NCBI GenBank assembly: GCA_945883455.1
Contig: CAMCXJ010000015.1
Location: 1-20,536 of the forward strand
Direction of reading: 5' to 3'
DNA: 20,536 nt
DNA from: Prosthecobacter debontii
GTDB taxonomy: Bacteria > Verrucomicrobiota > Verrucomicrobiia > Verrucomicrobiales > Akkermansiaceae
Below the pieces are notes generated by a model. That model was not told the origin of the DNA. It made no database searches and saw nothing but the letters and a program-made list of their open reading frames with translations. Below are positions 6,268 to 13,536 of this stretch, piece by piece. The position numbers and the translations under genes are program-made. The first letter of the stretch is position 1. Each line of letters starts with the position of its first letter.

Positions 6268-8997
6268 ATGAGCAATGCCCCGAATTACAAAGACACGCTG
6301 ACCCTGCCCCAGACGGGATTCCCGATGCGCGGGGATCTCGTGCAAAACGAGCCGCAGCGCCTCGCGATTTGGGAAAAATCCGGCCTTTACGCGAAAATCA
6401 CCGCCGCCCGCAAGGCCGCAGGCGCACCCGATTTCATCCTCCACGACGGCCCGCCTTTCGCCAACGGCGATGTCCACATGGGCACCGCCCTCAACAAGCT
6501 GCTCAAGGATATGGTGGTGAAATCCAAGACCATGGCCGGTTTCCACGCGCCCTTCGTGCCGGGCTGGGACTGCCACGGGCTGCCCATCGAGTTCAAGGTC
6601 GTTAAGCAAGCCGCCGGCCTGGAGCCCGCCGAGATCCGCCGCCGCTGCGAGGAGTTCGCCAAGGGTTTCATCGACATCCAGCGCCACTCTTTCCGCCGCC
6701 TCGGGGTTTTCGGGGATTGGGAAAAACCTTACCTTACCATGGATCCCGCCTACGAGGCGAGCGTCCTCCGCGTCTTCGCGAAACTCGTGGAAAACGGCTC
6801 GATCTACCAATCCAAGAAGCCCGTGCAGTGGTCATACGGCGCGCAAACCGCTCTCGCTGAGGCCGAGGTGGAATACGCCGACAAGGTTTCGCCGGCGGTG
6901 TTCGTGAAATTTCCCATCGTCACCGGGGAACTCACCGACAAGGCCTCCATGGTCATCTGGACCACCACGCCATGGACTCTTCCCGCCAACCTCGGCATCG
7001 CCCTGCATCCCGAATTCACCTACATCGTCGGAAAGTTTTCCAACGGCGAAACCTACGTGATCGTCCGCGAACTCATAGAGGCGTTCACGGAAAAAACCGG
7101 CCTCGCTCTGACTGAGTCCCTCTCCGAAATCAAAGGCAAGGAACTCGAAGGGGCGGAGGCGAAACACCCTTTCCTCGACCGCACCTCGAAGGTCATCCTC
7201 GCGAATTTCGTCACCACGGAAACCGGAACCGGCGCCGTCCACATCGCTCCGGGCCACGGCGCGGACGACTATCTCGCCGGCCAGCAGAACGGCTTGGGCG
7301 TGCTCTCGCCCGTCGATGACGAAGGGCTTTTCACGGCAGAGGTCGGGCTTGCGGAACTCGTCGGCATGCATGTTTTCAAATCGAACGGACGCATCATCGA
7401 GATCCTCGCGGAAAGCGGCCACCTGCTCGGTCAGGAGGAATACAAACACTCCTATCCGCATTGTTGGCGCTCGAAAACGCCGATCATTTTCCGTGCTGTC
7501 GAGCAGTTCTTCATCTCGCTGGAAACCCTGCGTGGACAAGCACTGGAGGAGATCGACAAAGTGAAATGGATGCCTGCCTGGGGGCGTAACCGGATCTACG
7601 GAACCGTCGAGTCGCGCCCCGATTGGTGCATCTCCCGCCAGCGCACTTGGGGCGTTCCGCTTCCCGTTTTCTTCGACGAAAACAACAAAGCCATCCTCTC
7701 GTCCGAGCTCGCCCACAAGGTCGCGGATCTCGTTGAGAAAGAGGGCACGAACGTCTGGTTCGAAACTTCCGATGACGAACTCGCCGCCAAGCTCGGCCTT
7801 CCCGCCGGTCTGAAAAAGGGCAGAGACACGCTCGATGTCTGGATCGATTCCGGCTGCTCGCACGCCGCTGTGCTCGACACGCATCCGCAGCTGCATTGCC
7901 CCGCCGATCTCTACCTCGAGGCCACCGACCAGCACCGCGGCTGGTTCCAAAGCTCGCTCATGCTCTCCACCGCCTTCCGCGGCCATGCGCCTTACAAGAC
8001 CGTGATGACCCACGGCTTCGTCGTGGATAAGGACAAGAAAAAGCTCGCCAAATCCGACGCCGGAAAAGGCGGCAAGCCCACCGACGCCGCCTATTTCTAC
8101 AACCAATACGGAGCCGATATCGTCCGGCTCTGGGTCTCCAGCGTCGATTGGCAGAACGAGGTTCCCTTCGGCGAGGATCTCTTCAAACAAGTCGCCGAGC
8201 CCTACCGCCGCCTCCGCAACACGCTAAGGATTCTGTTAGGAAATCTCGACGGCTTCGATCCAAAATCAACAATCATCAATCAACAATCAGCAATCCCTCT
8301 TCTCGACCAGTGGATCCTCGAGCGTCTCCACGAAGTCACCAAGGAGTGCCTCGCCGCCTACGAATCCTACGAGTTCCGCAAGGTCTTCAACGCGATCAAC
8401 CAATTCTGCACCACCGACCTTTCCGCGATCTACATCGATGCGCTGAAAGACCGCATGTATTGCGACGCGCCGGATTCGCCGCGTCGCCTCGCCTCACAGG
8501 CCGCGATGTACGAGGTATTTAGTAGTTTGTCGCGCCTGCTCGCGCCGATCCTCGCCTTCACGGCGGACGAGGCATGGGAGCATGCCGGTTTCATGGAAGG
8601 CAGCGTCCACGAACAGGATTTCCCGGAGGCCGACCCCGCCTTCGCGCCGAGCCAGGTCAGTAAGGACGTGGATCGCCTTTTCCAGATCAAGGCCGTGATC
8701 CAGACCGCCATCGAGGCGAGGATCCAGGCGAAGGAATTCACCCGCAACAACGAGGCGGCCGTTTCCCTTGCCATTCCGGAATCCGACGCGCATCTGTTAG
8801 ATAAACTCAATGACCGCGACTTCGCCACCGAGTTCTTCATCATCGCCGAACTCACCGCCACGCTGGGAGCCGAACTCACAGCGTCCGCGAAAAAGACCGA
8901 CCTCCCGCTCTGCCCCCGCTGCCGCAAGCACGAGCCGCTCGTCGCCTCCGGCCTTTGCCAACGCTGCGACGATGTGATCGCGAAGCCTCTTACTTGA
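6268..8997 (+). CDS. ileS: Isoleucyl-tRNA synthetase
   Basis: A 909-residue class I aminoacyl-tRNA synthetase that charges tRNA-Ile in the cytoplasm. The HIGH-type motif is PPFANGDVHMGTA (H70-x-G72). The CP1 editing domain contains WTTTPWTLPANLG and the downstream GTGAVHIAPGHGADD. The WCISRQRTWGVP element follows. The KMSKS-type loop reads KLAKS at 592-596, a variant. A C-terminal zinc ribbon has C882, C885, C897 and C900. I chose the ATG at 6268; an in-frame TTG at 6247 would add seven residues. A 7-bp repeat array at 8264-8298 is translated as residues about 666-677, in the linker between the catalytic core and the anticodon-binding domain. The gene is followed 10 bp later by lspA, a common ileS-lspA arrangement. 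Confidence 0.98.
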   Translation: MSNAPNYKDTLTLPQTGFPMRGDLVQNEPQRLAIWEKSGLYAKITAARKAAGAPDFILHDGPPFANGDVHMGTALNKLLKDMVVKSKTMAGFHAPFVPGWDCHGLPIEFKVVKQAAGLEPAEIRRRCEEFAKGFIDIQRHSFRRLGVFGDWEKPYLTMDPAYEASVLRVFAKLVENGSIYQSKKPVQWSYGAQTALAEAEVEYADKVSPAVFVKFPIVTGELTDKASMVIWTTTPWTLPANLGIALHPEFTYIVGKFSNGETYVIVRELIEAFTEKTGLALTESLSEIKGKELEGAEAKHPFLDRTSKVILANFVTTETGTGAVHIAPGHGADDYLAGQQNGLGVLSPVDDEGLFTAEVGLAELVGMHVFKSNGRIIEILAESGHLLGQEEYKHSYPHCWRSKTPIIFRAVEQFFISLETLRGQALEEIDKVKWMPAWGRNRIYGTVESRPDWCISRQRTWGVPLPVFFDENNKAILSSELAHKVADLVEKEGTNVWFETSDDELAAKLGLPAGLKKGRDTLDVWIDSGCSHAAVLDTHPQLHCPADLYLEATDQHRGWFQSSLMLSTAFRGHAPYKTVMTHGFVVDKDKKKLAKSDAGKGGKPTDAAYFYNQYGADIVRLWVSSVDWQNEVPFGEDLFKQVAEPYRRLRNTLRILLGNLDGFDPKSTIINQQSAIPLLDQWILERLHEVTKECLAAYESYEFRKVFNAINQFCTTDLSAIYIDALKDRMYCDAPDSPRRLASQAAMYEVFSSLSRLLAPILAFTADEAWEHAGFMEGSVHEQDFPEADPAFAPSQVSKDVDRLFQIKAVIQTAIEARIQAKEFTRNNEAAVSLAIPESDAHLLDKLNDRDFATEFFIIAELTATLGAELTASAKKTDLPLCPRCRKHEPLVASGLCQRCDDVIAKPLT
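8264..8298 (+). repeat. Heptamer array inside ileS
   Basis: Units AATCAAC, AATCATC, AATCAAC and AATCAGC run without gaps, followed by a degenerate fifth unit AATCCCT. The array is translated in frame as part of the IleRS interdomain linker (STIINQQSAIPL). Its composition contrasts sharply with the GC-rich coding sequence on both sides. Confidence 0.85.
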
Positions 8998-9021
8998 AAC
9001 TTGAATTTTGAAAGTTGAAAT
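8994..9021 (+). repeat. Heptamer array, TTGAA family, ileS-lspA junction
   Basis: Four contiguous 7-bp units: TTGAAAC, TTGAATT, TTGAAAG and TTGAAAT. The ileS stop codon (8995-8997) is in unit one and the lspA TTG start (9008-9010) is the first three bases of unit three. The array therefore forms the whole junction between the two genes. Confidence 0.87.
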
Positions 9022-9610
9022 TTCCAAGCTTCTTTTCTTCCTCACCCTCCCGCTCTACATCCTCGACCAAGTGACGAAGGCATGGACGGTGGCTAATTTT
9101 GCGCCCCCTTGGTCGGATGATGCCCATATCCTGTGGCTGATTGATGACTGGTTTCGATGGATTCGGGTTCACAACCAAGGTGTGGCTTTCGGCCTCGGCA
9201 ACGGAACCAGTTGGGCTCCTGTGGTGTTCTTGGTCATTCCCTTCATCGCGCTCTTCTTGATCAGGTTTTTCTGGAAGAAGGGAGCTTTCGACCATTTCCT
9301 TTCGAAGATCGCCGTTGCGCTTTTGCTCTGCGGGATTTTCGGAAACCTGACCGACCGGCTCGTGCAGGGCTTTCTCTTGGAGGAAATGAAAGGCGCCTCT
9401 TTCTGGGAGCGCCTCTCGCAGGGCTACGTAGTCGATTTCATCTCCGTCCGCCTACCTTACTTTGAAAAGATCATGCCCCGCAGCGAAGGCTGGTGGCCGA
9501 CATTCAACGTCGCGGATTCCTGCATCTGTATCGCTGCGGTGCTGCTCTTCATCGGCGGCATCTACGACGAGAAAGCGAAGGCGAAGGCAGGGAAGACGGA
9601 GCCCGCCTAG
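9008..9610 (+). CDS. lspA: Lipoprotein signal peptidase (signal peptidase II)
   Basis: A 200-residue inner-membrane aspartyl protease that removes signal peptides from prolipoproteins after lipidation. All conserved blocks are present: LDQVTKAW at 19-26, VHNQGVAFG at 54-62, GNLTDRL at 112-118, VVDFI with catalytic D143, and FNVADS with catalytic D170. Several hydrophobic segments match the four-helix topology. An extra loop between GNLTDRL and VVDFI (about residues 119-141) makes it slightly longer than usual. The only plausible initiator is TTG at 9008, because an in-frame TGA lies two codons upstream and the next in-frame ATG or GTG would remove the first helix. That TTG lies in the heptamer array, so residues 1-5 are array-encoded. 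It presumably matures the lipoproteins encoded nearby. Confidence 0.95.
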   Translation: MKVEISKLLFFLTLPLYILDQVTKAWTVANFAPPWSDDAHILWLIDDWFRWIRVHNQGVAFGLGNGTSWAPVVFLVIPFIALFLIRFFWKKGAFDHFLSKIAVALLLCGIFGNLTDRLVQGFLLEEMKGASFWERLSQGYVVDFISVRLPYFEKIMPRSEGWWPTFNVADSCICIAAVLLFIGGIYDEKAKAKAGKTEPA

Positions 9611-9800
9611 CGCTTGCGAATCGAGGTTTCCGGAGCCGCTGGCTATCTCACCTACGGCAGCCGCGCGCCCGACGCCAGAGCGGCCTGCGGGTGGCCACCA
9701 TGCCACCGCTCAGATCCGTCAACCGCGCCGCGTTCCGCGCGCCAACCTTTCAGGCCCCGAATCCACGAAGATCGGGTCGTTCAGCTCCGTAGGGAGGGAA

Positions 9801-10028
9801 ATGAAAATGAGATCCGGTTTGATCGGGGTGGCGGGATTGGCAATGGCCGCATGCGGGCCTGCGGAATTGCCGGAAAGCTCGCGGGAGGGGCGACGGGAGT
9901 CGGGCGGAAATGCCGATCTGCGTTTGCCCGGGCAATGGGGAAGCAGGCCGGCGGATCATTCGCGCCGGTGGGACGCGCCGGAAACGCGCTACCCGAATTC
10001 GGGCTACTACACCAGCGAGGGCAGGTGA
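9801..10028 (+). CDS. Small putative lipoprotein
   Basis: A 75-residue reading frame with a good purine-rich ribosome binding site (GGGAGGG at 9793-9799). Initiation could be at the ATG at 9801 or, with better spacing, the ATG at 9807. The N-terminus MKMRSGLIGVAGLAMAAC ends in a lipobox-like MAAC with C18, so export and lipidation are likely. The mature part is polar, rich in Arg, Gly, Ser and Pro, with PETRYPNSGYYTSEGR at the end. I recognise no family. It is convergent with plsX, whose stop is 14 bp away. The strong ribosome binding site and lipobox support a real gene; without homologues the call stays moderate. Confidence 0.6.
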   Translation: MKMRSGLIGVAGLAMAACGPAELPESSREGRRESGGNADLRLPGQWGSRPADHSRRWDAPETRYPNSGYYTSEGR

Positions 10029-10042
10029 GCGCCCGCCGGATC

Positions 10043-11047
10043 CTAGAGGGTGGCCATGGCTTCCTCGATGCGCGGGTTGATCTTGTGCTCCACGGTTTCC
10101 ACAGCGACACGGATCGCGTTCTGGACGGCGAGGCCGGTCGATGAGCCGTGGGCGATGATGACCACGCCGTTGACACCGAGCAGGGGGCTGCCGCCATAGG
10201 TCTCGTAGCTGCTTTTCGCCTTGAGCGCCTTGAAGGCCCCTTGGGCGAGCAACGCGCCGGCCATGCGGAGGGGCGTTTCCTTGATCTCCGTCTTGAGCCA
10301 TTTCGACACCGCCTTCGCGGTGGCCTCGACGCTCTTGAGGACGATGTTTCCTACAAAACCGTCGCACAGGACGATGTCGAGCTGTGTTTCGAAAAGGTCG
10401 TGTCCCTCGACGTTGCCGATGAAATGGATGCCCGGGGTGGCCTTCAGCAGCTTGAAGGTTTCCTTGGTGAATGTGGTGCCTTTCTCGTCCTCCTCGCCGT
10501 TCGACATGAGTCCGACCTTGGGATTTTTCACCCCGAGAACGTATTTGGCATAGGCGGTGCCCATGACCGCGTAGGCGACGAGATGCTCCGGCTTGGATTC
10601 CGGGTTGGCACCGGCGTCGAGGATGTTGCATATGCCGTGCTCGTTGGGCAAAGGGGAGGCGATGCCGGCGCGGTCAACGCCCTTGAGGCAGCGCAGCTTG
10701 AGCGTAGCGGCGGCCACGGCGGCACCGGTGTTACCCGCCGACACGAAGGCGTCCGCCTGCCCGTCCTTGACGAGATCCATGGCGACGCTGATCGAGGAGA
10801 GTTTCTTGCGGCGCACGGACTTCGCGCCCGGCTCGGCCATGCCAACCACCTCCGGGGCATGCACGATGCTCACGCGCCGGTCGTTGAGATTCAGGCCGTG
10901 GCTCGCGGCCTCCCTTTGGAGGATTGCTTCATCGCCTACCAGAAACAGATGGCTGAGCTTTGGGTAGTTCCGCAGGGCTTCGATAGCTCCGGCGATGTTG
11001 ATCTGTGGGGCGTTGTCGCCGCCCATGGCATCAAGTGCTACCTTCAT
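10043..11047 (-). CDS. plsX: Phosphate acyltransferase PlsX
   Basis: A 334-residue protein that makes acyl-phosphate from acyl-ACP, the donor for PlsY in phospholipid synthesis. The N-terminus KVALDAMGGDNAP is the family signature. Other typical blocks are FVSAGNTGAAVAAA, DAGANPESKPEHLVAYAVMG, GLMSNGEEDEKGT and LCDGFVGNIVLKS. Length is normal, and the ATG at 11047 is clear. It is the third gene of a yceD-rpmF-plsX cluster, an order conserved in many bacteria where fabH often follows. Here fabH is absent and a convergent lipoprotein gene lies downstream. A hairpin separates it from rpmF and may attenuate transcription. Confidence 0.98.
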   Translation of the reverse strand: MKVALDAMGGDNAPQINIAGAIEALRNYPKLSHLFLVGDEAILQREAASHGLNLNDRRVSIVHAPEVVGMAEPGAKSVRRKKLSSISVAMDLVKDGQADAFVSAGNTGAAVAAATLKLRCLKGVDRAGIASPLPNEHGICNILDAGANPESKPEHLVAYAVMGTAYAKYVLGVKNPKVGLMSNGEEDEKGTTFTKETFKLLKATPGIHFIGNVEGHDLFETQLDIVLCDGFVGNIVLKSVEATAKAVSKWLKTEIKETPLRMAGALLAQGAFKALKAKSSYETYGGSPLLGVNGVVIIAHGSSTGLAVQNAIRVAVETVEHKINPRIEEAMATL

Positions 11048-11097
11048 TTCGATTCGGAAGTGGATTCTGAGGTGTTTTGAATTCGGGGTACGAAAGA

Positions 11098-11129
11098 AGA
11101 ACCCACACCAGCAGTCCGGCGGGGGTTCT
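11098..11129 (-). terminator. Hairpin between rpmF and plsX, possible attenuator
   Basis: On the minus strand AGAACCC pairs with GGGTTCT around an inner stem (CCGG/CTGG, loop ACTG), giving a nearly continuous hairpin with one mismatch. It is followed by TCTTTC, a weak U-rich tail. It could partially terminate transcription between rpmF and plsX, tuning ribosomal protein against lipid enzyme output. Confidence 0.4.
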
Positions 11130-11153
11130 CACGTGATTTCCTCGGAATCCGGA

Positions 11154-11336
11154 TCAGAACGCCTCTACCTCGAGGACTTTGCGTCCGCGGTAGGTGCCGC
11201 ATGACGGGCATGCGATGTGGGAGGGGATGGTTGCCCCGCAATCGGAGCAAGCGCTGAAGATCGGTGCTTTCCAGCGGTTCGCACCGCGGCGCATTTTTGC
11301 GCGGCTTTTGGATTGACGGCGTTTTGGTACGGCCAT
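11154..11336 (-). CDS. rpmF: 50S ribosomal protein bL32
   Basis: A 60-residue protein with the canonical start MAVPKRRQSKSRAKMRR. It has a complete zinc ribbon: C30-x-x-C33 and C43-x-x-C46. It is part of the large ribosomal subunit. The gene lies 9 bp downstream of yceD and upstream of plsX, the classical order. Unlike the bL36 in this window, this protein keeps its zinc ligands. Confidence 0.98.
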   Translation of the reverse strand: MAVPKRRQSKSRAKMRRGANRWKAPIFSACSDCGATIPSHIACPSCGTYRGRKVLEVEAF

Positions 11337-11345
11337 GGTCGTGTT

Positions 11346-11852
11346 CTATTTAGGTTGATCGTTGAGACCCGTGAGATCGTTGAGGGCTGACCAGCGGTCG
11401 TCGCCCCCGTCGCGGGGCGGAGGACTTACTTCATCTTCGGGGGGCTTGTCCACCGCTAAATATCGCGGATCGATTTCACAGGGTTCGGGGACGTCGCCCT
11501 CGTCGCAGCGGGGGGCGGTGGGAAACTCGATGAGAATCTCCTCACGGAGGCTATCGGTGACGTCTAGGCCGGAAGCGTTGCCGATTTCCACGGAAACGGC
11601 GACCTGCTCGAGGTGGATCGTTTTCACGAAGGTTTTCAGGGTGATGACGCAGGTGAACTCGAAGGGGGCGGACAGGGCACCGGTGAGTAAAAGCTCGGTT
11701 TCGAAGCGCTGCGCCCAGAGATCGTAGGCCAGCGGGCCGACGGCGCGCGCGTCGCCCTCTGGGAGGCCGAAAATGCTTCCGTCCAGCTCGCCGGAGAAAG
11801 CCTTGCCCTCCTCGGGGAGGGAGGGGAGATCGATGATGAGGGAGGTTTGCAT
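11346..11852 (-). CDS. yceD: YceD/DUF177 family protein (large-subunit rRNA accumulation)
   Basis: A 168-residue acidic protein of the DUF177 family, whose E. coli member YceD supports 23S rRNA accumulation. The recognisable core is LLLTGALSAPFEFTCVITLK followed by DLREEILIEFPT-like sequence (DSLREEILIEFPTAPRCDE) and a C-terminal WSALNDLTGL. The cysteine pairs found in some members are reduced to single residues. Position directly upstream of rpmF is the strongest support. I chose the ATG at 11852 (MQTSLIIDLPSL). A TTG at 11873 would add seven residues, and it lies inside a heptamer array just as the lspA start does. Confidence 0.9.
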   Translation of the reverse strand: MQTSLIIDLPSLPEEGKAFSGELDGSIFGLPEGDARAVGPLAYDLWAQRFETELLLTGALSAPFEFTCVITLKTFVKTIHLEQVAVSVEIGNASGLDVTDSLREEILIEFPTAPRCDEGDVPEPCEIDPRYLAVDKPPEDEVSPPPRDGGDDRWSALNDLTGLNDQPK

Positions 11853-11866
11853 GGGACTGAGGCTAA

Positions 11867-11894
11867 ATTTCAAATTTCAAAACTCAACCTTCAA
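11867..11894 (-). repeat. Heptamer array, TTGAA family, upstream of yceD
   Basis: Read on the minus strand the four units are TTGAAGG, TTGAGTT, TTGAAAT and TTGAAAT. They lie just upstream of the yceD ATG and in the same orientation relative to the downstream gene as the copies at 6180 and 8994. The last unit begins with an in-frame TTG. Confidence 0.85.
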
Positions 11895-11927
11895 GAAAGA
11901 GGGTGCAAGAAAGGCCGCAAAACGTGG

Positions 11928-11972
11928 CTGGGATTTGCAGTCCCAGTCTGTCGTAGGGACATCCTGTCCCTA
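11928..11972. repeat. Bimodular palindrome, REP-like element
   Basis: Two hairpins lie side by side in the spacer between the Deg-like gene and yceD. The first is CTGGGA/TCCCAG with a 7-base loop (11928-11946). The second is TAGGGACA/TGTCCCTA with a 3-base loop (11954-11972). There is no T run, so a simple terminator is less likely than an intergenic palindromic (REP-like) element, although it could protect or end the upstream transcript. Confidence 0.6.
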
Positions 11973-11988
11973 GATCTTCACTAAGAGC

Positions 11989-13536
11989 TCACTCCGCTCT
12001 GGAAAGGCGGTTCAGGCCGCGCTGGAGGAGGGCGCTATCCACGGCGGTTGAGATGGCTTCGTCCAAGTAAATGGTGAAGTCCTCCTCCATGAACTCGATG
12101 GAGTGCAGGTTGTTTTCGTCCGCCTTTTCGAAGGCCGCGATGAGGTTTTTCATGCTGGCGATCTCCACGCCGTTGACCTTTTTCACGATGAGGTGGCGCA
12201 GGGGCTCGTAACCGACGGTGGCGGGGGTGGGGATGGCTCCGCTGAGGAAAATGACGCGCTCGGCCTTGTCCTCGAATTTTTCGGGGTTCTCATAGGCGTC
12301 GAGCAGGTTGAGGGGTGCGCGGGTGGACCAATCCTCGCCGAATGCCTCGAGCACGGGGCGGGTGAGTTCCTGGAAAATGAAGCCGCCTTTTACAAGGAAG
12401 TTCGGCGCCCGGTCGAACTGGTAACTGGGCACGAGCCGATCCATCGGCTCCTCGCGGGTGAGGGTCACGGTAATTTCCATCGGCTCGCCGCCGCGTAGGA
12501 TCTCGAGAACGATCTCCTCGCCGGTGGATTTCTCGCCGCGCACGATGTGGCTCCAGAAGAGAGAACCGTAATGCGGATGAACGTAGTAGCCGCGGTTATC
12601 GATGGCGTGGCCCGCTGCGCTGAGAAGCACGTCACCGACCTTCACGCCGCCCAAGTCCGCCGCGCCGCCCTTGCGGACTTTCCCGATGTAGAGGCCGCCC
12701 TGCTCGGGCTGGAGCTTGAGAAATTTCCGGAACGACGGATCCTCGGTCCGCGAGGCGGTGACGCCCAGCGAGGGGAAACCCTTGTATTCCCCGCCCTGCG
12801 CGTTGGCGAGGAACCGCGAGATCACGTCCACGGAGAGGACATCGGAGATCTGGTCTTTCGAGTCGTAGCTCATCAGGATGCCGGAGAGCGCGCTGTCGCG
12901 GATCACCGGCAGGCTGAAGCTGCTCGCCGCGCTCTGCATGGACGCCTTCACCAAGTAGGTCAGGAAACTTTGGCCCGGCAGGAAACTCTCCGACACATCC
13001 ACAGATTGCAGCGAGCCGTTGGTCAGCAGGGTGGTGCCGTTGTCCTCCACCTGAAAAATGCCGAGCGCATCGCCGATCACCGGCGGTGCCGCGAGAGCGA
13101 GTGGCTGGGTATCCTTGAAAAACGCGTCGCGGTCGTCATCGGATTTCACGGTGAGCAGGGCGAGGTTCGCCTCATAATCCACCGCCAGAATTTTCGCCTG
13201 CGCCGTCCGCGAACCGTCGGTCGATTCCAACTCAAGGTAAGTGGCGTCGGCGACCATTTCCCCGGTGGTCAGCACCTGCCCCGGCGCGACGATGGCTCCC
13301 AGCGAACGGAGATTGCCCGGCGGGGTCTTTTCCCATGGCTGCCCGGGGTTCCAGGATTGGCTGGTGGAGTTGATGCGCATCACGGATTTCGTGAGGTCCG
13401 CGGGCACCGCCTTTTCGGCAGCGATGGCCGGCTCCGCAGCAGCCTTTAGGAGCGGTGGTTTCTGTTCGCAGGAAAACAGCGCGAGGCAGAGGGAAAGGGG
13501 AATCAGTCGCTTCATAGATAGGGGAGGGGAAATCAT
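11989..13536 (-). CDS. Deg/HtrA-like PDZ lipoprotein with degenerate protease site
   Basis: A 515-residue exported protein. The signal peptide (MKRLIPLSLCLALFSC) ends in a lipobox with C23. The first half has a trypsin-like Deg fold: GAIVAPGQVLTTGEMV at 80-95, DYEANLALL at 120-128 and SAASSFSLPV near 202-211. Compared with Deg proteases the histidine position is E93, the aspartate is N124, and the GNSGGP loop is lost, so it is probably not a protease. A PDZ domain spans about 256-360, with GGLYIGKVRKGGAADLGGVK, and a second PDZ-like segment (LRHLIVKKVNGVEIASMKNL) is at 447-466. It may bind envelope proteins. The ATG at 13536 overlaps the dapB stop as ATGA, suggesting coupling; an ATG at 13515 is an alternative. 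Confidence 0.8.
   Translation of the reverse strand: MISPPLSMKRLIPLSLCLALFSCEQKPPLLKAAAEPAIAAEKAVPADLTKSVMRINSTSQSWNPGQPWEKTPPGNLRSLGAIVAPGQVLTTGEMVADATYLELESTDGSRTAQAKILAVDYEANLALLTVKSDDDRDAFFKDTQPLALAAPPVIGDALGIFQVEDNGTTLLTNGSLQSVDVSESFLPGQSFLTYLVKASMQSAASSFSLPVIRDSALSGILMSYDSKDQISDVLSVDVISRFLANAQGGEYKGFPSLGVTASRTEDPSFRKFLKLQPEQGGLYIGKVRKGGAADLGGVKVGDVLLSAAGHAIDNRGYYVHPHYGSLFWSHIVRGEKSTGEEIVLEILRGGEPMEITVTLTREEPMDRLVPSYQFDRAPNFLVKGGFIFQELTRPVLEAFGEDWSTRAPLNLLDAYENPEKFEDKAERVIFLSGAIPTPATVGYEPLRHLIVKKVNGVEIASMKNLIAAFEKADENNLHSIEFMEEDFTIYLDEAISTAVDSALLQRGLNRLSRAE

Noticed and set aside
6832..8190. Minus-strand open frame (over 450 codons) within ileS
   Set aside because: It lies fully inside ileS, has no recognisable motif, and mirrors the codon bias of the sense gene.
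9690..9707. Hairpin GGTGGC/GCCACC with a 6-base loop after lspA as a terminator
   Set aside because: No T-rich tail follows on either strand and the stem is short for this GC content, so I see no firm support for termination. The rest of 9611-9800 shows nothing recognisable.
11853..11873. TTG at 11873 as the yceD start
   Set aside because: The ATG at 11852 gives a normal DUF177 N-terminus; the added residues MKFSLSP come mostly from the repeat array and its flank.
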